64,000 bases of DNA, from contig JAXMHA010000001.1 in NCBI GenBank assembly GCA_046347015.1, forward strand, positions 1 to 64,000. The letters are read 5' to 3'. The notes beneath the pieces are model-generated. The model ran no database searches, was not told the origin of the DNA, and saw nothing but the letters and a program-made list of their open reading frames with translations. Position numbers and translations under genes: made by a program. The stretch is from Dokdonella_A sp046347015. Lineage in GTDB: Bacteria; Pseudomonadota; Gammaproteobacteria; Xanthomonadales; Rhodanobacteraceae. The first letter of the stretch is position 1. Each line of letters opens with the position of its first letter. Below are positions 29,563-39,190 of the stretch, piece by piece.

Positions 29563-30462
29563 ATGCCCCATCCCCGCATCGCGCTGGTCAGCGCGACGGC
29601 CGCGCGCGGCCTCGATGACGACATGGCGCCGCTCCTCGACGCATTCGCCGCCGCCGGCGCCGACGCCGCGGCAGTCGCTTGGGACGACGACCGCGTCGAG
29701 TGGCCCCGCCACGACATGGCGATCCTCCGCTCGACGTGGAACTACGTGCAGCGGCTGCCGGATTTCCTCGCGTTCGTCGATCGCGCCGCGGCCCGGACGA
29801 GGCTGTTCAATCCGCCCGAAGTCGTGCGCTGGAACGTCGACAAGCATTACCTCGCCGACCTCGCTCGCGCCGGGATCGCCACCGTGCCCGGCGCGTTCAT
29901 CGAACCCGGCGACGATGCCGGGTCCAAGCTCGACGCATTCCTCGGCCGCCACGCCACCGCGCGGGACTTCGTCGTCAAGCCCGCGGTCGGCGCGGGTTCG
30001 CGCGACGCGATGCGCCATCCGCGCGCGGCGCGCGACGCGATCGTCGCCCACATCCGCCGACTGCAGTCCGCGCAGCGTAGTGTCCTCGTGCAACCGTACC
30101 TCGACAGCGTCGACTCGGACGGAGAAACGGCGCTGCTGTTTTTCGACGGCGCCTTCAGCCATGCGATCCGCAAGGGACCGCTGCTGAAGGCTGGAGCCGG
30201 CTCGACGCGCGCGCTGTTCGCGCCGGAACACATCACGCCCCGCGAACCCGCCGCCGACGAACTCGCGCTGGCCGCGACCGTGCTCGACGCGATCCCGTTC
30301 CCGGGCCCGCTGCTGTACGCCCGCGTCGACCTGATCCGCGCCGGCGACGGTACGCCGCGGCTGCTGGAACTGGAGTTGGTCGAGCCCTCGGTCTTCGTCC
30401 CGTTCGCGGACGGCGCGGCGGCGCGCTTCGTCCACGCCGCGCTCGCGCGGGCATCGGGCTGA
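29563..30462 (+). CDS. ATP-grasp enzyme (RimK/DcsG-like)
   Basis: A 299-residue cytoplasmic ligase-like protein. The N-terminal pre-ATP-grasp part contains MAILRSTWNYVQRLPDFLAF (about residues 53-72), a typical family stretch. The ATP-binding core has FVVKPAVGAGSRD (about 141-153), VQPYLDSVDSDGETALLFFDG and the metal-binding LLELELVEPSVFVPF near the C-terminus. Relatives ligate amino or carboxyl groups with ATP; one relative makes D-cycloserine, but no such cluster is present here. The ATG at 29563 fits the family N-terminus (PRIALVSA). It lies 8 bp after doxX. Confidence 0.88.
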   Translation: MPHPRIALVSATAARGLDDDMAPLLDAFAAAGADAAAVAWDDDRVEWPRHDMAILRSTWNYVQRLPDFLAFVDRAAARTRLFNPPEVVRWNVDKHYLADLARAGIATVPGAFIEPGDDAGSKLDAFLGRHATARDFVVKPAVGAGSRDAMRHPRAARDAIVAHIRRLQSAQRSVLVQPYLDSVDSDGETALLFFDGAFSHAIRKGPLLKAGAGSTRALFAPEHITPREPAADELALAATVLDAIPFPGPLLYARVDLIRAGDGTPRLLELELVEPSVFVPFADGAAARFVHAALARASG

Positions 30463-30532
30463 CCCCGCCACGATGGTGCGCCGGCGCGCCGCGCGCTAGG
30501 CTTGGCCGGCGACCGACCCGACGGACCGCGCG

Positions 30533-31216
30533 ATGCTCGGATGGCAAGAAATGCTGTTGCGCCTGGCGCTCGCCGTGTTGCTCGGCGGCATCATCGGCTT
30601 CGAGCGCGAGCGCAACGCCAGCACCGCCGGCCTGCGCACGCACATGCTGGTGAGCCTCGGCGCGGCACTCGCGATCATCGTGTCCGCGTTCGGGTTCAAC
30701 GACGTGCTCGGCCACGCCCACGTGGATCTCGACCCGTCGCGAATTGCAGCCCAGGTCGTGTCGGGCGTCGGCTTCCTCGGCGCCGGCGCGATCCTCATCA
30801 TGCACCGCTTCGAGGTCGTCCGTGGCCTGACGACCGCGGCCGGGCTCTGGACGGTGGCCGCGATCGGCCTCGCGGTCGGCAGCGGCCTCTACGTGGCCGC
30901 GATCGGCGCCACCATCATCGCGTGGCTGATCCTGTTCGTGCTGAAGCTGGTGGAACGCCGCGTATTCGCCCGGCGGCAGCCGCGCCACGTGCGCATCGAG
31001 TCCCGGCGGGGCGGATTGCGCCTTGCCGACCTCGAGTCCATCGCCGGGCGTTCCGGCCTCGCAGTGAAGCGTGCACTCGTCGACCGGACGGAAGGTACGG
31101 ACACGACCGAAATCTGGTTCGACGCGGGCGCCGCCGGCAGCGCCCTGATGTCGTTCGCCGACTCGGCCCGGGAACTGGAAGGCGTCACAGCGGTCGAGGT
31201 TGAACCCGCTCGTTGA
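30533..31216 (+). CDS. MgtC/SapB-family membrane protein
   Basis: A 227-residue protein. The N-terminal MgtC domain has four or five membrane segments and the family motifs GGIIGFERERNASTAGLRTH (about residues 18-37), VVSGVGFLGAGAIL and VRGLTTAAGLWTVAAIGLAVG. The soluble C-terminal part (about 155-227) resembles an ACT-like regulatory fold. MgtC proteins are tied to survival at low Mg2+ and to F1Fo ATP synthase modulation in intracellular pathogens; in environmental bacteria the role is less clear. It lies 70 bp after the ATP-grasp gene. Confidence 0.92.
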   Translation: MLGWQEMLLRLALAVLLGGIIGFERERNASTAGLRTHMLVSLGAALAIIVSAFGFNDVLGHAHVDLDPSRIAAQVVSGVGFLGAGAILIMHRFEVVRGLTTAAGLWTVAAIGLAVGSGLYVAAIGATIIAWLILFVLKLVERRVFARRQPRHVRIESRRGGLRLADLESIAGRSGLAVKRALVDRTEGTDTTEIWFDAGAAGSALMSFADSARELEGVTAVEVEPAR

Positions 31217-31300
31217 ATACCCGATTGCGGTTCAGGCACCGGTTCGATCGACGGGATCGAAGGACCGGCGGGCACCGCACGAAACTCCGGGCAAGGCGAA

Positions 31301-31306
31301 TACAAT
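31301..31306 (+). promoter_or_regulatory. Probable -10 box of the metalloprotease gene
   Basis: TACAAT lies 30 bp before the chosen start codon at 31336, in a 119-bp gap after the MgtC gene. No clear -35 box is seen 17 bp upstream. Confidence 0.4.
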
Positions 31307-31335
31307 CGCGCTCGCCGTACGCAAGGATGATCCCG

Positions 31336-33642
31336 ATGTTCCGCACGTTTGCCGTTGCCCTGGTGACGCTCATCGCGACGGCAGCACTGGCCACGCCACG
31401 GCGGCAGCCCATCGCGAATCCGGAACCACCGAGCCTCTACTCGCTGCGCGGGACACCGGAGCCCCGCGCCGGTGGCGCGCAGGACGTCACGCCGATCACG
31501 ATCGACGAAGCCGCGGCGATCCGCGCCCGCGCAGCCGGCGGGATGTGGCTACCCGACGGCACGGGCGGGCGCGTGTTCGCGCAATACACGCGCAGCATCG
31601 AACATGCGAACGGCACGTGGACCTGGGTCGGTGCGGTGCAGACGGTGTTCGGCCCGCAGTCGGCGGTCATCACGTTCGGCGACGGCGCGGTCTACGGCCG
31701 CATCCCGCAACCCGACGGGGCGGCACAACGCATCGTCCGCGAACACGGCGAGACGATGCTGCTGCGTACCGACCGCGCGCTGATGGCGGCTTCACCGGTC
31801 GTCCACGCGCTGTCCGCCGTCGACGACGCGCGGCCGGTGCCGATACAACGGAGCGCCGCAGCGGCGTCCGTGCCGCATCCGGCCGAACCCGCCGCACCTG
31901 CCGGCAATCCCGTCATCGACGTGATGGTCGCGTACACGGATGGCTTCGAGGCGGCGCAAGGCTCGGCCAGCGCCGCGCTGGCGCGCATCCAGAATCTCGT
32001 CGACCTCACCAACAACGCGTACATCAACAGCAACGTCCACCAGAGCATCCGCCTCGTCGGCACGGTCGAGGTCGACTACACCGACACCAACGACGAGGGC
32101 AACGCGCTCGATGACGTGTCCGGCAAGGACGACAGTGGCGACACCGTTCCGATTCCCCCGTCGCTGCAGCCGATCGCCGGGCTGCGCGAGCAGTACGGCG
32201 CGGACCTCGTCGTGCTGCTGCGCAAGTTCGACCACGCGACCAACAACGGCTGCGGCATCGGCTGGCTGATCGGCGGGAACATGGCGGCGATCGTGCCGTC
32301 GCGCGACTACGTGTACGGCTACTCGGTGGTGTCCGACGGCTCGAGCGACGGCTACTACTGCCTCGACACGACGTTCGCGCACGAGCTCGGCCACAACATG
32401 GGCTCGAACCACGACCGCGGCAACGCCGACGAGCCGGGTGCGTACTCGTACTCGTACGGCTTCAAGAGCGCGTCGCCGACCGGATTCTCGACGATCATGG
32501 CGTACGGTGGAGATCGGCAGACGCCGCTCGCGTTCTTCTCGAACCCCGACCTCGATGCGTGCCAGGGCCAACCCTGCGGCGTCGACGACTCCTCGCCGGA
32601 TTCCGCCGACAACGCCCACAGCCTCAACAACACCGGCGCCCTGATCGCGCAGTTCATGGCCAGTGCCGCCGGTGGCACAACGGCCCACGCACGCAACGAC
32701 ATCAACGGCGATGGCAAGTCCGACCTGTTGTGGTCCTATGCATCCGGCACCAACGCGCGCACCGGCTACTGGCTGATGGACGGCGCGACCCGCACCGGCA
32801 CGTGGTCGATACCCACCTCGACCGCCTACCGCCTCGCCGCGACCGGAGACTTCGATGGCGATGGCCTGCTCGACTGGGTCTGGACCAGCGCCGCGCGTGA
32901 CGTGGAGTTCTGGTTCGGCAACGGCACCACGTTCCGCCCGGGGGCGGCATACGCGACGTATCCCGCCGGCTGGTCGATCCTGACCGCGGGCGACATCGAC
33001 GGTGATGGCACGACGGACCTGCTGTTCAACACCGGCAACGGCGTCGCGTGGTGGATCATCGACGGCAGCGCGCTCGCGAGCGCGTCCGCGGCAAGCCGAC
33101 CGGATGGCGCCCTCTGGTGGCTGACCAACCCCGACATCGTGTCCGCTTCCGGCCAGGCCACCGCGCCACCGCGAAGCCATGTCGCGGCCACCGGCGATTT
33201 CGACGGCGACGGCAAGCTCGACATCGCGTGGATCGACACGTCGTCGAACGTCACCATCTGGTTTGGCAACGGCAGCGGCTTCAGCACCAGCGGCGTGCGG
33301 GCCGGCGCCAACACGACGGGCTGGACGCTGATCGGCGCCGGGGACATCGACGGCGACGGCAAGTCCGACTTGCTGTGGGAATACCAGTCGCCGGGCACCG
33401 TCAAGTTCGGCTACTGGATCATGGACGGCGCCACGGTGGTGCGGACGAACACGTTCACGGTCAATCCCGCGTACCACGTCGTCGCCACCGGCGACTACAA
33501 CGGTGACGGCAAGCTCGATATCGCATGGACCAGCGCCGCCGACGACATCCAGCTCTGGATCGGCGACGGTACGGCGTTCAGCGGCTTCACGCCCGTCGCG
33601 ACCTACACCGCGGGCTGGACGCCGGTCCCCGACACGCCGTGA
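31336..33642 (+). CDS. Secreted reprolysin-like zinc metalloprotease with FG-GAP/VCBS repeats
   Basis: A 768-residue exported protein: signal peptide (about residues 1-19), a propeptide region, a catalytic domain and a C-terminal beta-propeller. The zinc site is HELGHNMGSNHD (about residues 353-364), the HExxHxxGxxHD motif of M12B-type metzincins. STIMAYGG follows as the Met-turn. From about residue 455 there are at least six repeats with Ca-binding D-x-[DN]-G-D-G loops, such as DINGDGKSDLLW, DFDGDGLLDWVW and DYNGDGKLDIAW. The ATG at 31336 (MFRTFAVALVTLIA) was preferred to one three codons earlier because AGGA is better spaced. It overlaps the GNAT gene by 4 bp. Confidence 0.92.
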   Translation: MFRTFAVALVTLIATAALATPRRQPIANPEPPSLYSLRGTPEPRAGGAQDVTPITIDEAAAIRARAAGGMWLPDGTGGRVFAQYTRSIEHANGTWTWVGAVQTVFGPQSAVITFGDGAVYGRIPQPDGAAQRIVREHGETMLLRTDRALMAASPVVHALSAVDDARPVPIQRSAAAASVPHPAEPAAPAGNPVIDVMVAYTDGFEAAQGSASAALARIQNLVDLTNNAYINSNVHQSIRLVGTVEVDYTDTNDEGNALDDVSGKDDSGDTVPIPPSLQPIAGLREQYGADLVVLLRKFDHATNNGCGIGWLIGGNMAAIVPSRDYVYGYSVVSDGSSDGYYCLDTTFAHELGHNMGSNHDRGNADEPGAYSYSYGFKSASPTGFSTIMAYGGDRQTPLAFFSNPDLDACQGQPCGVDDSSPDSADNAHSLNNTGALIAQFMASAAGGTTAHARNDINGDGKSDLLWSYASGTNARTGYWLMDGATRTGTWSIPTSTAYRLAATGDFDGDGLLDWVWTSAARDVEFWFGNGTTFRPGAAYATYPAGWSILTAGDIDGDGTTDLLFNTGNGVAWWIIDGSALASASAASRPDGALWWLTNPDIVSASGQATAPPRSHVAATGDFDGDGKLDIAWIDTSSNVTIWFGNGSGFSTSGVRAGANTTGWTLIGAGDIDGDGKSDLLWEYQSPGTVKFGYWIMDGATVVRTNTFTVNPAYHVVATGDYNGDGKLDIAWTSAADDIQLWIGDGTAFSGFTPVATYTAGWTPVPDTP

Positions 33643-34199
33643 CGTCCGCGCCGGCACCCGCTGCCGGCCGCGCGCCGGATGAAGGCCGGCGCATCCGCAC
33701 GCGGGACGGCGCATGGCTGCGCCTGCGGGCGATCCGCTCCGACGATGGTCCCGCGCTGCAACGCGCCTTTGCGCGCCTGACGCCCGACCAGGTCCGCCAG
33801 CGCGTGTTCCATGCCTTGACCGAGCTGACGCCCGAATTGCAGCATCGCTTGACGCACGTCGACCCGGCACTGGCGGCATCGTTCGTCGCGATCGACGCCG
33901 ATGGCGAGATTCGCGCCGAGGCACGGCTATCCTTCGATCCCGATCGCAACGGCGCGGAATTCGGCATCATCGTCGATCCGTCATACGCCGGCCGAGGCGT
34001 CGGCCGCCGCATGTTGCGCGAAATGCTGGCCGAATGCCGCCGCCGCGGCGTGCGCCGGTTGCGCGGCGACATCCTTGCCGAAAATGGCGCAATGCTGGAC
34101 CTTGCCGCCCACCTCGGCTTCCGGCGCCTCGGGACACCGGACGATCCGGGCATCGTGCGCGTGGAACGGGCGCTGCGCGCGTCGCCGCGCCGCATGTGA
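33639..34199 (+). CDS. GNAT-family N-acetyltransferase (Pat-like)
   Basis: A 186-residue acetyltransferase. The N-terminal stretch RIRTRDGAWLRLRAIRSDD followed by LTPELQHRLTHVDPALAASFVAID resembles the GNAT module of Pat-type protein acetyltransferases. The acetyl-CoA loop is seen in VDPSYAGRGVGRRMLREML (about residues 109-127). The start is a GTG (33639-33641) inside the stop of the metalloprotease gene, giving a GTGA overlap and probable translational coupling with a secreted protease, an odd pairing. Pat enzymes acetylate lysines, often on acyl-CoA synthetases; no such synthetase domain is fused here. The substrate is unknown. Confidence 0.87.
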   Translation: MTSAPAPAAGRAPDEGRRIRTRDGAWLRLRAIRSDDGPALQRAFARLTPDQVRQRVFHALTELTPELQHRLTHVDPALAASFVAIDADGEIRAEARLSFDPDRNGAEFGIIVDPSYAGRGVGRRMLREMLAECRRRGVRRLRGDILAENGAMLDLAAHLGFRRLGTPDDPGIVRVERALRASPRRM

Positions 34200-34334
34200 T
34201 TCCCGCGGTCCGCGCAGTCCACCGGCGGGCGCGAGCCCCCGCGCCTGACCCGGCTCCGTCCATCCGTTAGAATGCCGCATGCCGCGGCAGTCGCCAGTAC
34301 GGCCGGCGCCGCCTTCCAGCGGAAATCCCATCGC

Positions 34335-35080
34335 ATGAAGATCCTTGTCGCCTACAAGCGCGTCGTCGACTCCAACGTGCGCGTGCAGGTCAAGCCCGAC
34401 GGTTCGGGTGTCGCGCTCGACGGCGTCAAGCTGTCAGCCAATCCGTTCGACGACATCGCGCTCGAGGAAGCGCTGCGACTGCGCGAGAAGAACATCGCGA
34501 GCGAAGTCGTCATCGCGGCGATCGCGCCGGCCGACGCGCAGGCGCACCTGCGCAACGGCCTCGCGATGGGCGCGAACCGCGCGATCCACGTCGTCTCCGG
34601 AGATGCGGTGCAACCGCTGACCGCGGCGCGCACGCTGCTGAAGCTCATCGAGAAGGAGCAACCGGGCCTCGTGCTGCTCGGCAAGCAGGCGATCGACGAT
34701 GATGCGAACCAGACTGGCCAGATGCTGGCGGCGCTGTGGGACCGCCCGCAGGCAACGTTCGCGAGCAAGGTCGAGGTGAACGGCAACGTCGCGCGAGTCA
34801 CGCGTGAGGTCGATGCCGGCCTCGAAACCATCGAAGTCGACCTGCCGGCCGTCATCACGGTCGACCTGCGCCTCAACGAACCGCGATTCATCAAGCTGCC
34901 GGACATCATGAAGGCAAAGGCGAAGCCGATCGAGACGATCGAGTTCGCGAGCCTCGGCGTCGAATCGGGCGATCTCCTCACGACGACGCACTACGCGCCA
35001 CCGCCGAAACGCAGCCGTGGCGTCATGGTCAAGGACGTCGCGGAACTCGTGTCCGCGCTGAAAGCCAGGGGGCTGGTGTG

Positions 35081-35081
<1 letters not shown>
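34335..35081 (+). CDS. etfB: Electron transfer flavoprotein subunit beta
   Basis: The 248-residue beta subunit of ETF, which binds AMP and part of FAD and accepts electrons from acyl-CoA dehydrogenases. MKILVAYKRVVDSNVRVQVK is the conserved N-terminus, and LVLLGKQAIDDDANQTGQML is the family signature (about residues 112-131). It overlaps etfA closely: the TGA stop (35079-35081) shares its last base with the etfA ATG. ETF-QO at 20573 and FadE at 47227 are its likely partners. Confidence 0.97.
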
Positions 35082-36022
<941 letters not shown>

Positions 36023-36098
36023 GGGCCCACGCGCCGGGCCCAATCACCGCTGGCGGAGTGGCGCTCCCCGCGCTTCGACTTTGCGCCGCCGCCCGCGT

Positions 36099-36127
36099 TT
36101 GCAATTCGCCGGCGTCGCGTCGACAAT
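36099..36127 (+). promoter_or_regulatory. Probable promoter of the tandem beta-helix protein genes
   Basis: A -35 box TTGCAA (36099-36104) and a -10 box GACAAT (36122-36127) are 17 bp apart. They lie 31 bp before the start codon at 36159, separating these genes from etfBA. Confidence 0.55.
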
Positions 36128-36158
36128 CGAGGCGCCGCGCATCACGGGGAATGCCGGA

Positions 36159-37676
36159 ATGGACTTCGTTGCAGGGAACTTCGCCTTGCGGGCCCGTGTC
36201 CGCCGGAAGCCGCTGGTGGTGTACCTCGCGGCGGCTTTGATGGCGACGTCGTCCCCTAACACGTGTGCGGCAAACTTGCCGGTGACGAGTTGCACCGACG
36301 ACGGTTCGCCCGGAACGTTGCGATCGGTAATCGCCGGCGCGCAGGCCGGCGACGTCGTCGACATGACGCACCTCGCGTGCGGCCTGATCACGTTGACACG
36401 GGGTCCGATCGACACCAGTCTGTTCGGCACGGGGCTGATCGGGGACCTGACGCTCACCGGCCCCGGCCGGAATGCGCTGACCATTTCCGCTGGCGGACGC
36501 TCCGCAGTCTTCTCGATCGGCCAGCCGGCCTCCTATGGCACAACCTTTACGGTTCGCGACCTGACCATCGCCCACGGCTCGAACTACGCCGCTCCCGCGT
36601 GCATGGACGTCATGGGCGGTGATCTGGTGCTCGACGACGTCACCCTCGTCGATTGCCACGCGACGCAAGCAAGCCACCGGCGGGGCGGCGGCGCCATCGG
36701 CGTCTGGGGGAACTTGTTCCTGACCGACAGCACGATCAGCGACTCCAGCGTCACCGCGGTCGGGCAGAGCACCGCGAATGGCGGCGGCGCGTGGGCGATC
36801 GAAGCGACACTGGTGCGCAGCACGATCAGTGGCTGCAGCGCGATCGCGAATTCACCCGGACCCTACGAAAAGTACCGAACTTCCGGTGGTGGTGTATATG
36901 CATATTCTTACCTGACCATCATCGACAGCACGATCGCCGGCAATTCGGCCGCAGTCACCGCGGCAGGCGACGACGCGATCGGCGGCGGGGCGGCATCTCG
37001 CTGGGGCCTGCAGGTTTCCGGCTCGACCCTGTCCGGCAATAACGTCGACGGAAACGGAGGTGGCCTGTCGTTCAGCCCGCCTTCGTTCCCACCGCGGCCG
37101 GACTCCCTGTTCGGCACGCCCACCATCAGCAACAGCACCTTCGCCGGCAACAACGCAGAGGCCGGCAGCGCAATTTATTCCGTCGGCGGTCTCGACCTGA
37201 TGAACGACACGATCGCGTCCAACACGACGACTCTCGGTGGCGCAATACTGCTCTTCCTCACCGGAACCCCCATCGACCCCTATTCCCTTCATCTCTACAG
37301 CACGATCGTCGCGAACAACGCGACCGGCGACAACCCGACCCACGCCGCGGACATCGCGGTCGATCCCAGCCTGCCGCAGACGGTGATCGGTTCGAACAAC
37401 CTCGTCGGTGCGGCCGACTCCGTGATCGTGCTGCCCCCGGACACTCTGGATGGCGACCCCCTGTTGCTGCCGCTGGCTGGCAACGGCGGTCCCACCCTGA
37501 CGATGGCGCTGGCTTCGGGAAGCCCCGCCATCGGCGGCGGGGCGAATCCGGATCACCTCGACACCGACCAGCGCGGCAGCCCGTGGGTCCGCACTTTCGG
37601 CTCCGCGCCGGACATCGGCGCGTACGAAGCGCAGCCGCCGCCCGACCCGATCTTCGCCAACGGCTTCGATCCGTGA
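36159..37676 (+). CDS. Secreted beta-helix protein, choice-of-anchor Q type (first of tandem pair)
   Basis: A 505-residue exported protein: positively charged N-terminus and hydrophobic run (VVYLAAALMA) as signal peptide, cleaved near CAA. An opening LPVTSCTDDGSPGTLRS block follows, then parallel beta-helix repeats with DSTISDSS, STIAGNSA, STLSGNNV and STFAGNNA patterns. The choice-of-anchor region has LPLAGNGGPTLTMALASGSPAI, TDQRGSPWVRTFG and DIGAYEAQPP. The last residues are DPIFANGFDP, a short tail shared with other secreted proteins in this window. The ATG at 36159 was chosen for signal-peptide position and a GGGGA/GGAA-type site. It overlaps the next paralogous gene by 4 bp. Role at the cell surface is unknown. 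Confidence 0.85.
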   Translation: MDFVAGNFALRARVRRKPLVVYLAAALMATSSPNTCAANLPVTSCTDDGSPGTLRSVIAGAQAGDVVDMTHLACGLITLTRGPIDTSLFGTGLIGDLTLTGPGRNALTISAGGRSAVFSIGQPASYGTTFTVRDLTIAHGSNYAAPACMDVMGGDLVLDDVTLVDCHATQASHRRGGGAIGVWGNLFLTDSTISDSSVTAVGQSTANGGGAWAIEATLVRSTISGCSAIANSPGPYEKYRTSGGGVYAYSYLTIIDSTIAGNSAAVTAAGDDAIGGGAASRWGLQVSGSTLSGNNVDGNGGGLSFSPPSFPPRPDSLFGTPTISNSTFAGNNAEAGSAIYSVGGLDLMNDTIASNTTTLGGAILLFLTGTPIDPYSLHLYSTIVANNATGDNPTHAADIAVDPSLPQTVIGSNNLVGAADSVIVLPPDTLDGDPLLLPLAGNGGPTLTMALASGSPAIGGGANPDHLDTDQRGSPWVRTFGSAPDIGAYEAQPPPDPIFANGFDP

Positions 37677-39160
37677 ACACGCACGCGCTTCCACTCGTGG
37701 CGGCCATCGCGGCTGCATTGTCCTCGGCATCCCCCGCCGTTACCGCGGCCTCGGTGCCTGTCACGAGCTGCGCGGACGATGGGTCGGCCGGCACCCTGCG
37801 TACGGCGATCCTGACCGAGGCCCACGACGGCGACACGATCGACATGACGGGCCTGACCTGCGGCACGATTACGCTGGGCAGCGTCATCGACACGAGCGAT
37901 GACGCCAACTTTGCCGTCGCTGCGCTGACGCTCGTCGGACCGGGACGTGACCGACTGGTGATTTCGGGTAACGACCAGACTTCGTTGTTCCGGTTCCCCG
38001 CCTTCTACGGTTTTCCGCGCCAGGTCACGTTGCGGGACCTCACGATCGCCCACGGCGACGACGTCGAGGGGCGATACGGTGGCGGGGGATGCGTTTATGC
38101 GACCGGCGACGTGACGCTGGACCGCGTCACGATCACGGACTGCCATGCGCGGTGGACAGCAGAGTACCCCGGCAGGACCAGGGGGGGCGCGCTCCTTGCC
38201 AGTTGGCTGGTCATGACCGACAGCACGATCAGCAACTCGACCGCCGCAAACGATTCCGGCGGCACGGCTGCGGGTGGTGGCGCTTGGGTTGGAGGCGCAA
38301 CGCTGGTTGACAGCTCGATCTCCGGCAACGGCGCAATCGCCGACATCGGTGTCGATGGTTTGGGAAACATCACGGCCGGTGGCGGGCTGTACGTTGCCGC
38401 TGCCCCTCTGTTGCTGGTCAACAGCACCGTTTCCGGCAACACGGTCGAAACAACCGACGTGACCGGGAATGGCGTCGGCGGCGGGTTGCTCGCCATGAAC
38501 GACGTGCAGGTCCTCGGCTCGACGATTTCCGGCAATGTCGCGGACGGTGACGGCGGCGGTATCTACAAGCGTCTCGGTGCGGTGTACGACCGTTCGGTCG
38601 TGGTCGTCATGAACAGCACCATCGCCGGGAACAGTGCCGGTGGCGTCGGCGGCGCACTGGCGAGCCAGCGCTCGGCGACACTGCTGAACGCCACGGTCGC
38701 GTCCAACGATTCCGGCAATGGCGGCGCATTGATGTTCCAGCTGGCGGGCCACGGCTACAACGAGGGCAACGGCACGCTGTATCTCGGCAGCTCGATCGTC
38801 GCCGGCAACCTGGCCGGTGCGGGAAGCCCCTTCGCTGCCGGCATTGCGGCGGACGACACCCTGACGATCCTCGGCAACTCGGACCTTATCGTCGACGCCG
38901 CGCCCGACCTGGTGCTGCCGCCCGGCACGATCGCAGGCGACCCGATGCTGCTGCCGCTCACATGGAATGGCGGCCCGACGCAGACGATGGCGCTTGCCGC
39001 CGGCAGCCCGGCGCGGGACGCCGGCTCGAACGCGACCGGCTTCACCTCCGACCAGCGCGGCGCCCCCTGGGCCCGAACATATGGTGTGACAACGGACATC
39101 GGCGCCTACGAAGTCCAGCCGACGCCCGACGTGATCTTCACTAGTGGGTTCGACGACTGA
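37673..39160 (+). CDS. Secreted beta-helix protein, choice-of-anchor Q type (second of tandem pair)
   Basis: A 495-residue paralogue of the preceding gene. A signal peptide (MNTHALPLVAAIAAALSSA, cleaved near VTAA) leads into SVPVTSCADDGSAGTLRTAI, nearly the same block as in the neighbour. Beta-helix repeats follow (DSTISNST, SSISGNGA, STVSGNTV, STISGNVA, STIAGNSA). The C-terminal part has DIGAYEVQPTPDVIFTSGFDD, carrying the same D-x-I-F-x-x-G-F-D tail. The start is a GTG whose last two bases are the first two of the upstream stop codon (GTGA), so translation is coupled. It looks like a local gene duplication; it converges with a GMC oxidoreductase gene. Confidence 0.85.
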   Translation: MNTHALPLVAAIAAALSSASPAVTAASVPVTSCADDGSAGTLRTAILTEAHDGDTIDMTGLTCGTITLGSVIDTSDDANFAVAALTLVGPGRDRLVISGNDQTSLFRFPAFYGFPRQVTLRDLTIAHGDDVEGRYGGGGCVYATGDVTLDRVTITDCHARWTAEYPGRTRGGALLASWLVMTDSTISNSTAANDSGGTAAGGGAWVGGATLVDSSISGNGAIADIGVDGLGNITAGGGLYVAAAPLLLVNSTVSGNTVETTDVTGNGVGGGLLAMNDVQVLGSTISGNVADGDGGGIYKRLGAVYDRSVVVVMNSTIAGNSAGGVGGALASQRSATLLNATVASNDSGNGGALMFQLAGHGYNEGNGTLYLGSSIVAGNLAGAGSPFAAGIAADDTLTILGNSDLIVDAAPDLVLPPGTIAGDPMLLPLTWNGGPTQTMALAAGSPARDAGSNATGFTSDQRGAPWARTYGVTTDIGAYEVQPTPDVIFTSGFDD

Positions 39161-39190
39161 ACGCAGGCCAGGGGGACCCGCGCGATCTTC

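Noticed and set aside
29563..30462. A D-cycloserine biosynthesis cluster
   Set aside because: Only the ATP-grasp gene resembles that pathway; none of the other genes is nearby.
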